Assembly (NCBI GenBank): GCA_963667375.1
Contig: OY763323.1
Location: forward strand, 248,001-312,000
Origin: G963556115 sp963667375
GTDB lineage: Bacteria; Planctomycetota; SZUA-567
Reading direction: 5' to 3'
DNA: 64,000 bases
Shown here: positions 26,384-34,979 of the stretch, piece by piece
How the letters are laid out: each line of letters starts with the position of its first letter
How positions within the stretch are numbered: the stretch's first letter is position 1
Made by a program: the position numbers and the translations under genes
The notes under the pieces: generated by a model
The model's database searches: none
What the model was told of the DNA's origin: nothing
What the model saw: the letters and a program-made list of their open reading frames with translations, nothing else

Positions 26384-26764
26384 CTATACCGCGGAAGCGG
26401 TGTTAAAATAATTCTTTATCGTCTTACGCAAGACCTCGGCAGCAAAGACCGAACAGTGCAGCTTCTCCTCCGGCATCCCGCCCAGAGCCTGCACCACCTC
26501 ATCATCGGTAAGACGGCATGCTTCATAGAGGCTCAGACCGGTAGCCATCTCGGTCATCATACTGCAGCAGGAGATCACCGCCGGACAGCCGAAAGCCTTG
26601 AATGTAACCTGCTCCAGCTTCTTATCTCGCACCCGGATCCAGACTTGCACCGAATCACCGCATTCCGGTTCTCCCATACGGGCGGTAGCATCCGCATCCT
26701 CCAGTTCTCCGACATTTCTGGGATTATAAAAATGCTCCAGAGCCTTCTGAGTGTACAGCATCAT
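26384..26764 (-). CDS. NifU/IscU-like iron-sulfur cluster scaffold
   Basis: A 126-residue cytoplasmic scaffold on which Fe-S clusters are built. The three canonical cysteines are Cys35 (GEPECGDSV), Cys60 (FGCPAVISC) and Cys104 (KLHCSVFAAE), with an Asp (Asp37) after the first as in IscU/NifU N-domains. The IscU LPPVK chaperone motif is not obvious, so this is closer to the short NifU-type proteins found in anaerobes. Two ATGs start the frame, preceded by GGAGGTGG. The start overlaps the end of the thioesterase gene by 41 bases, indicating translational coupling. No cysteine desulfurase is in the window. Confidence 0.93.
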   Translation of the reverse strand: MMLYTQKALEHFYNPRNVGELEDADATARMGEPECGDSVQVWIRVRDKKLEQVTFKAFGCPAVISCCSMMTEMATGLSLYEACRLTDDEVVQALGGMPEEKLHCSVFAAEVLRKTIKNYFNTASAV

Positions 26765-27182
26765 CCACCTCCATAATCACCGGCTTGCGCCGTACAAAAC
26801 GCGCGGCCGCACTGGCGTAGCTGACCCCGTCAATACTAACCTCGGCCTCGGTATAATAGATCGGACCGCGCTTGCTCCGCACCTTGGCCAGCACCTGCAA
26901 CACCGCGCTGCATGGCACCTCCTTATGGAATGTCACCTTCATATCCGCAGTTACACCTTCAATACCGATATTGAATATGGCATGACACATGGCGCAGTCG
27001 AGTAATGAAGTTATAAAGCCACCATGCAGGATACCGGTATACCCCTGGTGTAATAGGCAGGTTTCAACGACGGCCTCTACCTCCAGCTCATTACGGATAC
27101 TGAACTCCAAGTTCAGCCCCGCCCGGTTATGCTTCCCGCAGAGCAGACAGTTATTATGACTCTTCGGCGACTTTACAACCAT
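26724..27182 (-). CDS. PaaI-like hotdog-fold thioesterase
   Basis: A 152-residue cytoplasmic acyl-CoA thioesterase-like protein. The hotdog core shows the conserved HQGYTGILHGGFITSLLDCA region (about residues 46-65): HGG plus the downstream Asp/Cys helix are the usual active-site elements. An N-terminal CLLCG (residues 12-16) is also common in this subgroup. A GGAGGA ribosome site precedes the ATG. It lies 19 bases after mrp and overlaps the NifU-like gene, so all three are one operon. A thioesterase inside an Fe-S assembly operon is odd; the substrate is unknown. Confidence 0.9.
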   Translation of the reverse strand: MVVKSPKSHNNCLLCGKHNRAGLNLEFSIRNELEVEAVVETCLLHQGYTGILHGGFITSLLDCAMCHAIFNIGIEGVTADMKVTFHKEVPCSAVLQVLAKVRSKRGPIYYTEAEVSIDGVSYASAAARFVRRKPVIMEVDDAVHSEGSGAFL

Positions 27183-27201
27183 TGCTTATTCCTCCGTGGC
27201 G

Positions 27202-28041
27202 CTAGGCGAACTCAATCCTGCTGACTACCTCGGCAAAGGCCTTCTCGGCCGGACTGTCAGTACCCTCATGCGCAAAAGACTTACCGGCATCTCCGAGTTC
27301 AACGATACGCGGATCAATCGGCACACTGCCGAGGAACTTGACCTCCATCTTCTGACACATCTCCTTACCGCCGCCACTCTTGAAGATATTCACCACCTTG
27401 CCGCATTCCGGACAGACAAAACCGCTCATATTCTCAATCACCCCGAGAACCGGCAACTGCAACTGTTCACAGAAACTTATCGAACGACGTACATCGGCGA
27501 CAGCAACCTCCTGAGGGGTTGTAACCAGAATCGCTCCGTCCGCATCCTTGATCGTCTGGCAGATGGAGAGCGGTTCATCACCTGTTCCCGGAGGGGAATC
27601 AATAATCAGATAATCCAGTTCGCCCCACTGGACATACCCCAGAAGCTGCTTGATGATATTCATCTTCATCGGTCCGCGCCAGATAATTGCCGCATCTGTC
27701 TTTTCAATGATGAAGGGAATGGACATAACCTTGAGATTATCCTTCTCATAAGGAAGCATCCCTTCACATCCCTGTATTGATTTATAACCTTGCAGTCCCA
27801 GCAGTACCGGTACACTCGGTCCGTGAAAATCAATATCCAGCAGTCCAACCTTAGCCCCGGTCTTGGCCAGAGCCAATGCTAAATTAACTGCTACCGTACT
27901 CTTTCCTACACCGCCTTTTCCGGAAAAGACCAGCACTTTATGCTTGATCCTGGTAAGACCGGATTGTACCGCCTGATCCAGCTCCTCAGAATCCGCATGT
28001 CCGGAATGGCTGCAGGATGATCCATTATTATCTTCCGCCAT
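27202..28041 (-). CDS. mrp: Mrp/NBP35-type Fe-S carrier ATPase
   Basis: P-loop ATPase of the Mrp/ApbC/NBP35 family (279 residues), which carries Fe-S clusters to target proteins. The deviant Walker A motif GKGGVGKSTVAVNLALA is at about residues 40-56, followed by DIDFHGPSVPVLLG (Walker A' region) and the IDSPPGTGDE switch motif (about 146-156). The cluster-binding CxxC is in CPECG near residue 214. GGAGA lies about eight bases upstream of the ATG. It is the first gene of the operon with the hotdog protein and NifU-like scaffold, an arrangement that fits cluster delivery next to cluster assembly. Between the CxxC and the C-terminus there is no added ferredoxin domain. Confidence 0.95.
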   Translation of the reverse strand: MAEDNNGSSCSHSGHADSEELDQAVQSGLTRIKHKVLVFSGKGGVGKSTVAVNLALALAKTGAKVGLLDIDFHGPSVPVLLGLQGYKSIQGCEGMLPYEKDNLKVMSIPFIIEKTDAAIIWRGPMKMNIIKQLLGYVQWGELDYLIIDSPPGTGDEPLSICQTIKDADGAILVTTPQEVAVADVRRSISFCEQLQLPVLGVIENMSGFVCPECGKVVNIFKSGGGKEMCQKMEVKFLGSVPIDPRIVELGDAGKSFAHEGTDSPAEKAFAEVVSRIEFA

Positions 28042-28597
28042 GGCTTTCTCCTGTTACCTGCGGGCTGTTCAAAAAAAACAACCCGAATTTCAAACAAACT
28101 TTCTCTACCGCTTCAATATTCAATTATGATTAAAAGTCCATAAGCTGTCAAGAAGCAAGCTGCAATTAATATCGCATGATACCGTATTACCCATTACCAG
28201 TAAATAAGTTACAAATACCAATAATGGTATATACTTAAAACCGCCGGATCCGGCAAAGATAATTCTGAATAATAATGACATATTATAAGACCATAACCAA
28301 TGTCACCCCACAGCTTCAGCAGCGCAAATTCACCCTCAACCCGTTGATTTTCAGAACACTTCCCCGCTTACCTGAAGCAGCGCTGATATCAGGCACTATA
28401 GCCAAAATATAAAAAAATGTGCTCAAACCAACTGCAGACTCAACCTTTCACTGCATTTGCAGCACAGTATTACGGACGAATAATCAGAACTTATGATCAT
28501 TAAAAGGACTTTAACACCTCTGAATACCCTAATAAAGCGAAAAAAAACTTGCATTTCAAACCAATCGGTCTATAATGCATCAACAAAGGAGACCGTT
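28042..28597. other. Divergent intergenic region between mrp and the TetR gene
   Basis: About 555 bases without a gene. The right end carries the TetR promoter. The mrp promoter must lie at the left but no good match to consensus was found. Confidence 0.5.
28549..28576 (+). promoter_or_regulatory. TetR gene promoter with overlapping operator-like palindrome
   Basis: TTGCAT (28549-28554), 16-base spacer, TATAAT (28571-28576, perfect). The spacer end reads AAACCAATCGGTCT (28558-28571), an imperfect palindrome (5 of 7 pairs) that resembles ACC..GGT operators of NemR/AcuR-like TetR proteins; autoregulation is inferred. Confidence 0.6.
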
Positions 28598-29161
28598 ATG
28601 GCACGTCCCAGAGAATACAACCGTGACGAGGTTATCGATGCCGCCACCCAGCTGTTCTGGAAAAAAGGCTATCACGGCACCTCACTCAGCGAGCTGGTTG
28701 CAGTTACCAGACTGAACAAGCAGAGCATGTACAAGGAATTCGGGAGTAAAGCCGGCCTCTTCGATGCCTGTCTTGAAAACTTCCGCAACATAATGGGCAC
28801 CCGGGTAATCGGCACCCTTACCCGTGAACCGCTCAGCACCGAGAATATACGGAATCTTTTCCAGCTCCAGAGCAAGTTTATCGATTCCGCCGACTTCAAA
28901 GGCTGTATGTTTATCAACTCAGCCAATGAGCGGGAATTCCTCCACCCTGGGACTCTGAAAAAGGTCGACAGCTTCTTTGAACGCCTGCATACACTCTTCT
29001 ATGATTGCCTGCGCAGCAGATTTGATGAGGCCGGCTCCAACCTGCGCGCCGCGTACCTTGTGGATCTCTTCGTAGGCGCCATGACTGTCGGCAAGGTCAA
29101 GTTCGATCCCGAGCAGCACCAGCAGCTGCTGCAGATGGCACTGCAGGTACTGGATAAGTGA
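28598..29161 (+). CDS. TetR-family transcriptional regulator
   Basis: A 187-residue DNA-binding repressor. N-terminal helix-turn-helix (about residues 10-48): YNRDEVIDAATQLFWKKGYHGTSLSELV followed by TRLNKQSMYKEFGSK, the standard TetR pattern. The C-terminal helical domain (about 75-185) would bind a small inducer; the family resembles the AcuR/NemR-like group by its MARPREY start. ATG at 28598 is chosen because AAGGAG lies six bases upstream; an upstream in-frame ATG would add 35 residues with no ribosome site and would include the promoter. It probably controls itself and perhaps the beta-ketoacyl synthase gene 214 bases downstream. Confidence 0.93.
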   Translation: MARPREYNRDEVIDAATQLFWKKGYHGTSLSELVAVTRLNKQSMYKEFGSKAGLFDACLENFRNIMGTRVIGTLTREPLSTENIRNLFQLQSKFIDSADFKGCMFINSANEREFLHPGTLKKVDSFFERLHTLFYDCLRSRFDEAGSNLRAAYLVDLFVGAMTVGKVKFDPEQHQQLLQMALQVLDK

Positions 29162-29375
29162 CGGCTCATACTTGGTGACAGCCGCCCTGACAAATACAAA
29201 GGAAACAGTATACCCATGAGTTACCAGATAGCAGCAGCACCCGAGAACCTACATTCTAACTTATAGTTACAACCGCGGACACATAAACCTGACGGCTTTT
29301 ATTCGGCACAATTAAATACCGATCGTTCTGAAATAATTTCAGACGTTCACAGAGAAGACAGCAAGGATTATTCAT

Positions 29376-30671
29376 ATGAAAAAGCAACTCAAACTCCGCC
29401 GTGTAGTTATCACCGGTATTGGCCTGCTCACACCGCTGGGCAACAGTACCGAAGAGAGCTGGAACGGGGTCATAAACGGTAACAGTGGCGCCGCAACTCT
29501 CAGCTCCGATATCGATCACTCCGGCTTCAGCGTGCATTTCGGCTGCCAGATAAAGGATTTTGATCCCTGCAACTGGCTCGACCCCCGGACTTCACGCCGG
29601 GTTGACAGATTTACCCAGTATGCGGTTGCCGCGTCAAAGATGGCATTTAACGATAGCGCGCTTGACACCGCAGCATTAAACCCGGAACGCTGCGGCACCG
29701 TCTTCGCCAGCGGTATCGGCGGCATCCTCTCGGTCGAAGAGCAGCTCAGAAAATATCTGCAGAATTACGCAGACGGCAGCGGGGAGCGACCGCGCAAAGC
29801 GGCAAAGAAGATCTCACCGTTCAGCGTCCCGCTACTGATGGTGAACGCCGCCAGCGGCCAGATCGCCATCGAACTGGGACTGCGGGGCATCAACTACGCT
29901 CCCGTGTCCGCCTGCTCCTCCGGCGCCCACGCAGCGGGTCTAGCCTTCAGACACGTCCAGACCGGTGAAGCGGATATAATGCTCGCCGGCGGCAGTGAGG
30001 CCGGGATCGGCATTATGGGGCTCGGTGGCTTCAGTAGTATGAAGGCGCTCTCCAGGCGTAATGAAGCTCCAGAGCGTGCCAGCCGCCCCTTCGACCGGGA
30101 GCGTGACGGCTTTGTCCAGGGTGAGGGTGCAGGAGCGGTGGTACTCGAAGAACTCGAACACGCTCTGAACCGCGGCGCCAGAATATACGCGGAGGTTCTG
30201 GGTTACGGCTTTACCGATGATGCCAGACATATCACCACCCCCTGCCCTGACGGCTCCGGACTCGCCAGAGCCATGACTGCGGCGCTGGCGATGGGCGAGG
30301 TGCCTCCAGCGGCAGTGGATTACATCAATGCTCATGGTACTTCTACCGAATTAAATGATCTCGCCGAGACCGCCGCCATACACGGAGCCCTCGGAGCAGC
30401 AGCCCGGAGAGTGGCGGTCAGCTCCACCAAGAGCTGTACCGGACACATGCTCGGAGCCGCCGGCGGTGTCGAAGTAGGCTTCACCGCGCTGGCGCTGCAG
30501 AACGGCCTGATACCGCCGACAATCAACTATGAGAACCCGGATCCCGGCTGCGACCTCGACTACACCCCAAACCACGCGGTTAAACGAGACCTGAACTACG
30601 CCCTCACCAATTCCTGCGGTTTCGGCGGGCATAATGTCAGTATCCTTCTCGGACACTACCCCGAAAGATAA
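29376..30671 (+). CDS. fabF: Beta-ketoacyl-ACP synthase II-like (FabF)
   Basis: Condensing enzyme of fatty-acid elongation (431 residues), joining malonyl-ACP to an acyl chain in the cytoplasm. Catalytic Cys180 (VSACSSGAHA), His320 (NAHGTSTELND) and His357 (CTGHMLGAAGGVE), with Lys352 in STKS, are all in place. The N-terminal RRVVITGIGLLTPLG and the C-terminal NSCGFGGHN motifs are typical. A ribosome site AAGGA is about nine bases upstream. No acp, fabG or fabD flank it, so it may be a second copy with a special role (membrane lipid adaptation, storage or secondary lipid) rather than the housekeeping FabF; placement after a TetR gene fits conditional expression. Symbol given by family, not by proven role. 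Confidence 0.9.
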   Translation: MKKQLKLRRVVITGIGLLTPLGNSTEESWNGVINGNSGAATLSSDIDHSGFSVHFGCQIKDFDPCNWLDPRTSRRVDRFTQYAVAASKMAFNDSALDTAALNPERCGTVFASGIGGILSVEEQLRKYLQNYADGSGERPRKAAKKISPFSVPLLMVNAASGQIAIELGLRGINYAPVSACSSGAHAAGLAFRHVQTGEADIMLAGGSEAGIGIMGLGGFSSMKALSRRNEAPERASRPFDRERDGFVQGEGAGAVVLEELEHALNRGARIYAEVLGYGFTDDARHITTPCPDGSGLARAMTAALAMGEVPPAAVDYINAHGTSTELNDLAETAAIHGALGAAARRVAVSSTKSCTGHMLGAAGGVEVGFTALALQNGLIPPTINYENPDPGCDLDYTPNHAVKRDLNYALTNSCGFGGHNVSILLGHYPER

Positions 30672-30803
30672 AAACATCTACCCATAATTTAATTCCATTA
30701 CCGCCCATTTTTAATAGACATGACAATTATACAGGTTATAATTAAGTTACCATATAATTCGGATACTGTACTTTCTTTTGGAGTATACTGTAAAGGAGTT
30801 ACC

Positions 30804-31856
30804 ATGAGTAAAACTATTGAGGAATACCTGGGAAATGACTGTGAGACACTGCTTACACACCAGTGCATGGGAATTTCAAAGGAAGATCTGCATCTTCCCG
30901 GTTCCGATGCCGTTGACAGGATCTACGCTCAGACCGACCGTAATAATCAGGTACTGGTCAGCCTGGAACGGCTGCTAAATACCGGCCGGCTTGCCGGCAC
31001 CGGCTACATGAGCATCCTGCCGGTGGATCAGGGAATCGAACATACCGCCGGAGCTTCTTTCGCCCCCAACCCACAGTACTTCGATCCGGAGAATATTGTC
31101 AAACTGGCACTTGCCGGCGGCTGCAATGCCGTGGCCAGCACCCTCGGAGTTCTCGGAACAGTCAGCCGTAAATATGCCCACAAAATACCGTTTGTCGTCA
31201 AAATCAATCACAATGAACTGCTCACCTACCCCGAAAAATACGATCAGCGTCTCTTTGCTGATGTCAGGCAGGCCTGGGATATGGGAGCCTGCGCCATCGG
31301 GGCCACCATTTATTATGGTTCCCTCGAATCGTCACGGCAGATTGAAGAGATAACGGCGGCATTCGCCCAGGCGCATGAACTTGGCATGGCGACAATACTC
31401 TGGTGTTATCTGCGCAATAATGCCTTTAAGAAGGATGGAGTCGATTATCACTCAGCCGCTGACACCAGCGCTCAGGCCAACCACCTCGGAGTTACCATTG
31501 AAGCGGATATCATAAAACAGAAACTGCCGACCTGCAATGGCGGCTTCAAGGCTATCGGTTTCGGCAAGACCAATCCCGCCATGTACACCAGCCTGACTAC
31601 CGACAACCCGATCGACCTCTGCCGCTGGCAGGTCGCAAACTGCTATATGGGCAGGATCGGTCTGATCAACTCCGGCGGCGCTTCCGGAGACAATGATTTT
31701 GCCGAAGCGGTTCGCACCGCGGTTATCAACAAACGTGCCGGAGGCATGGGACTCATAAGCGGACGCAAGGCGTTCCAGCGTCCAATGGCGGAAGGGGTCA
31801 AATTATTACACACCATTCAGGACGTGTACCTGGATGAGAGCATAACCATTGCCTGA
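30804..31856 (+). CDS. fbaB: Class I fructose-1,6-bisphosphate aldolase (DhnA/FbaB type)
   Basis: Cleaves fructose-1,6-bisphosphate into glyceraldehyde-3-phosphate and dihydroxyacetone phosphate (350 residues). It belongs to the archaeal-type class I family, with ILPVDQGIEH near residue 71 and Schiff-base lysine candidate Lys238 in EADIIKQKLP. The C-terminal phosphate-binding region has SGGASGDNDF and GLISGRKAFQRP. The start at 30804 is set by AAAGGAG seven bases upstream; the longer in-frame start at 30720 would run through the leader. phosphoglycerate mutase follows 103 bases later on the same strand, making a glycolytic pair. A TATAAT occurs at 30737 and another at 30753, but neither has a clear -35. 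Confidence 0.92.
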   Translation: MSKTIEEYLGNDCETLLTHQCMGISKEDLHLPGSDAVDRIYAQTDRNNQVLVSLERLLNTGRLAGTGYMSILPVDQGIEHTAGASFAPNPQYFDPENIVKLALAGGCNAVASTLGVLGTVSRKYAHKIPFVVKINHNELLTYPEKYDQRLFADVRQAWDMGACAIGATIYYGSLESSRQIEEITAAFAQAHELGMATILWCYLRNNAFKKDGVDYHSAADTSAQANHLGVTIEADIIKQKLPTCNGGFKAIGFGKTNPAMYTSLTTDNPIDLCRWQVANCYMGRIGLINSGGASGDNDFAEAVRTAVINKRAGGMGLISGRKAFQRPMAEGVKLLHTIQDVYLDESITIA

Positions 31857-31959
31857 GGACACCTTAAAAACAGGAAGAAACAAAATTAACCGAACCGGAA
31901 GCTGAGCTCGCGCAGCGGTAACAGGCAGCAGAGATGACAAATTACAGGAGAGCAGAAAA

Positions 31960-32646
31960 ATGCCGTACTTAGTATTACTCCGACACGGAGAGAGCGTCTG
32001 GAATCTGGAGAACCTCTTTACCGGCTGGACAGATGTTGATCTAACCGATACCGGAGAGAAGGAGGCCAGAAAAGCCGGGGTACTGATGCGCGAGCGGGAT
32101 CTCAAATTCGATGTTGCCTTCACCTCGGTACTCAAGCGTGCCATCCGCACCCTCTATATTTCATTATATGCCATGGATCAGCTCTGGATTCCGGTATATA
32201 AATCCTGGAGACTCAATGAGCGGCACTACGGCGCCCTGCAGGGGCTGAACAAATTCGAGACCGGAGAAAAATACGGTGAAGAGCAGCTCAAGCTCTGGCG
32301 CCGCAGCTTTGATGTCGCGCCACCTGCTCTCACCCCGGATGACGACCGTTATCCGGGCAAAGATCCTCGCTATCATGAGCTTACTCCGGAAGAGATCCCC
32401 TGCACCGAGTGCCTGCGTGACTGCCTTGATCGTTTTTATCCCTACTGGCACAATACCATTAAACCTGAGCTGCTCAAAGAGAAGAATGTGCTCATCGTCG
32501 CCCACGGCAACACCCTGCGGGCACTGGTCGAGCACCTCGACCACCTGAATGGCAGTGAGGTGCTGGAACTGAACATCCCTACCGGCAAGCCCCTGCTCTA
32601 CCACCTCGCGGCAGACGGCACCCCGCAACGGCATGAATACCTGTAA
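31960..32646 (+). CDS. gpmA: 2,3-bisphosphoglycerate-dependent phosphoglycerate mutase
   Basis: Interconverts 3- and 2-phosphoglycerate in glycolysis. 228 residues, slightly shorter than the 250 of E. coli GpmA. The phosphohistidine motif LRHGESVWN has His9. Further family motifs: FTGWTDVDLTDTG (about 21-33), TSVLKRAIRT (about 50-59), NERHYGALQGLNK (about 87-99) and the second catalytic His in VAHGNTLRALVEHL near residue 180. A GGAGAG ribosome site lies about seven bases upstream. It follows the class I aldolase and probably shares its transcript. No terminator was identified after it. Confidence 0.96.
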   Translation: MPYLVLLRHGESVWNLENLFTGWTDVDLTDTGEKEARKAGVLMRERDLKFDVAFTSVLKRAIRTLYISLYAMDQLWIPVYKSWRLNERHYGALQGLNKFETGEKYGEEQLKLWRRSFDVAPPALTPDDDRYPGKDPRYHELTPEEIPCTECLRDCLDRFYPYWHNTIKPELLKEKNVLIVAHGNTLRALVEHLDHLNGSEVLELNIPTGKPLLYHLAADGTPQRHEYL

Positions 32647-32952
32647 GGACCGACAACCGGAATATCGCAGCAACCAAATTCAGAATAAAACTAGAGCTCG
32701 CCGCTGGTGATTATTCTACACCCTGCGCACACCTCAAACGTAGCCAGCGCCAGCGACTTTCCCCATTGCCCACACCTGCAGCCACAGCAAACATAATGAA
32801 CAATAGCCTGCTACCAGACCTTACTTTTATACTTAAAAATGACATTATTAATAATTTGAAAATCAACTTATTATTATAATACACAAATTTTCACCTAACT
32901 TTTAACCCAAAATTCAGTAAAATATTTTGTTTATAACAACTAGCCCGGAAAA
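32647..32952. other. Convergent gap between gpmA and the glycan locus
   Basis: About 305 bases; the right half is strongly AT-rich (32820-32940). Only weak AT hairpins (for example TAATAA / TTATTA near 32850) are visible. This is the left border of the surface-glycan locus. Confidence 0.5.
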
Positions 32953-33930
32953 CTAATATGGGAAACCCACACCCTCAAGTTTGTCAACAATCTCTTGGGA
33001 TTTGGCATTCAACGTGGGTTTCAGGGAATCAGGTACTGTCACCCAGTGCTCATTTACTATATGATCCAACGAATGATCATTTATCCAGCGGTTTCCAGTT
33101 ATTGCAAAAAACAACTGTGTCGCGCCACAGGGAGTTATTGCTATTTTACCCATTTCCTTTATGGCACTCCCTAGAGGCAATGCATAGCCGCCAGCACCAA
33201 TCAGCGCAATATCAAAATCAATTTCAGCGATATCAGCCTTCATCTTCTCCAGAACTTCAATGTACGAAGCATAATCCGGATTACCACCGTATGCCTGAAT
33301 AGCTTTATAAGTTAAGAGCTTAAATTCCGGCAAAAATCGTTTATTCTCAAAGAGCAGCTCCCGCTTTGCATACTGCTGCTCCATTATTTCCACAAATGGC
33401 GAGACGAACAATACTCTTTTACCCGCCAGTTCAGTGGTCCAGGGTGAAAACAAATCATAAGGGGTCAGTGTATAGAACGGAACGGTCAATGCGGAAGGAT
33501 TGAGCTCCGTAATAATCTCATGTTCATTCTTAACATTCCAGACACATAACAGATCCGAATTCATGACCGCAGCAATATACTGCTTACAGAAATAGTCACA
33601 CACGCTTTCAGAAGCAGGATAAACGCCTGGCTGAACCGCCCCCTGCTCAAGAAGCTCCAGCGGATAAGCTGTTTTATGCCGCGGTTTATCTCTATTCTGC
33701 ATATAATAATATATAATTCGCGCCTCAGTCTCGCCCATACGTCCGAATAACGCCGGCCGGCCATTTTTAAGCAATTCTCTTACTATTTCATTCGCTTCAA
33801 GAATATCATAACGGGCATTACGCTGATATCCGATGAGATCAAATTTCTGTTCGTATTCACGTACAATGAATTTTTGATATTTATTTCTCAAAGTTTTATG
33901 CTTGAGTATTATTTTCCGTAAGAAGCCCAT
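32953..33930 (-). CDS. GT-D-like putative glycosyltransferase
   Basis: A 325-residue cytoplasmic protein, probably a GT-D-fold (DUF1792-like) sugar transferase. Evidence is limited to two regions typical of that group: GRMGETEARIIYY near residue 64, in the place of the RFGDGE motif, and the C-terminal DIALIGAGGYALPLGSAIKE followed by CGATQLFFAITGNRW (about 240-285). The sequence departs from RFGDGE (RMGETE), so catalysis would need checking. AAGGA lies about nine bases upstream of its start. It is the last (most downstream) gene of the leftward locus, 44 bases after a GT10 gene. Confidence 0.6.
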   Translation of the reverse strand: MGFLRKIILKHKTLRNKYQKFIVREYEQKFDLIGYQRNARYDILEANEIVRELLKNGRPALFGRMGETEARIIYYYMQNRDKPRHKTAYPLELLEQGAVQPGVYPASESVCDYFCKQYIAAVMNSDLLCVWNVKNEHEIITELNPSALTVPFYTLTPYDLFSPWTTELAGKRVLFVSPFVEIMEQQYAKRELLFENKRFLPEFKLLTYKAIQAYGGNPDYASYIEVLEKMKADIAEIDFDIALIGAGGYALPLGSAIKEMGKIAITPCGATQLFFAITGNRWINDHSLDHIVNEHWVTVPDSLKPTLNAKSQEIVDKLEGVGFPY

Positions 33931-33974
33931 TTTTATACGTCCTTGACAATTTTTTTAAACCAAACCGGCATAAG

Positions 33975-34979
33975 TTAAAGATTAAAATGCTTTGAAAGAT
34001 TGTAATTAATTTTATAACATAATTTTCTTATGCCACAATCGCTCTTGGGATGTTTATTTTTAGGAATATAATATTCCCTACGGCATGAGATAGCGAAATT
34101 ATCGCCTATCAGCTTGCACACATGCGGAAAGAGCTGATACTTATTTAAAATCAGATCTCTGGCTTCAGCAATTGCATTGATATTATTCTCATAATAACCG
34201 TCAGCGACAGCGCGCTTGAGAGTTTTTACAACCTCTGCGGGATGAGCCGGGTCAATAAGCAGGAATGAACCTGCAGGAAAATATTTACCTATATTTCCGG
34301 CACCCCAGTATAACGGAATCGTCCAGCATAACAGACAATCCGATATTTTTTCAGTCCAATAATTATCAGCCGAAAAATTTTCAATGGCCATACTATACTT
34401 ATATGGCAGCAAACCGTCCGCCTTATCCTCCAGATAGTCAAAACCACGCCCGAACAGATCAAATTTTAACGCAACATCTTTAAAATAGTTTAAGAGCTGA
34501 AGCCGCAATCTGTGACCATATAAATCCTTATTATTACTGGTAATCCATGAGAGCTCTCTATTCTTGGCACCTGGCTTGAGATTCACAAAGTCATCATATG
34601 ACAGGTTTGCAAACCAGTGCGTACAGGGCTGTGAACTATACTGAGTATCCCGCCAGTTGGAAAACACCTTATCGAAATAACAATATGAATCGCGTTCCCA
34701 GCGTCTAATCCTCGCCGGCGGCTCCTGTGATAACAGCCAGGCTTGCGAGCACTTGACGCTCACCCCCCGGTCAGGATAACTCAGACAAAGCAGCAGATCA
34801 CATTCCGGGACATCTTCTTCAGTGAATTCGATATCTCCCCAAATACCGCTTCTATGCGGAGTCTGACGGAAAATATCAACATTCTGTAAGTCATGAACTA
34901 GGCGCACCAGCATGTTATTAGATTTTAATCCTATGAAGTTTTCTATTACGTAAGTACTGCTTGAATTTATATACCCCAA
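33975..34979 (-). CDS. GT10 (alpha-fucosyltransferase-like) glycosyltransferase, copy 1
   Basis: A 334-residue cytoplasmic or membrane-associated glycosyltransferase of family GT10. The C-terminal donor-binding half carries PYKYSMAIENF, YWTEKISDC and PLYWGAGNIGKYFP (about residues 190-240), which match the conserved alpha-1,3/4-fucosyltransferase motif. The frame opens with TTG (34979) and overlaps the upstream GT10 gene by 62 bases; an ATG 22 codons later (34913) would remove the overlap but has no ribosome site, and would cut into the predicted first helix, so the start is uncertain. The donor is likely GDP-fucose or a related GDP-sugar; no GDP-fucose synthesis genes are in the window. Confidence 0.85.
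   Translation of the reverse strand: MGYINSSSTYVIENFIGLKSNNMLVRLVHDLQNVDIFRQTPHRSGIWGDIEFTEEDVPECDLLLCLSYPDRGVSVKCSQAWLLSQEPPARIRRWERDSYCYFDKVFSNWRDTQYSSQPCTHWFANLSYDDFVNLKPGAKNRELSWITSNNKDLYGHRLRLQLLNYFKDVALKFDLFGRGFDYLEDKADGLLPYKYSMAIENFSADNYWTEKISDCLLCWTIPLYWGAGNIGKYFPAGSFLLIDPAHPAEVVKTLKRAVADGYYENNINAIAEARDLILNKYQLFPHVCKLIGDNFAISCRREYYIPKNKHPKSDCGIRKLCYKINYNLSKHFNL

Noticed and set aside
26172..26411. Plus-strand frame of 79 codons opposite the NifU-like terminator region
   Set aside because: It starts at a TTG, overlaps the end of the NifU-like gene on the other strand and has low-complexity composition; no family signal.
28493..28597. N-terminal extension of the TetR protein
   Set aside because: The extension covers the -35/-10 promoter and has no ribosome site; the ATG at 28598 has AAGGAG.
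30720..30803. Extended start of the class I aldolase
   Set aside because: The 28 extra residues are not like the family and lie in the leader; ATG at 30804 has AAAGGAG.
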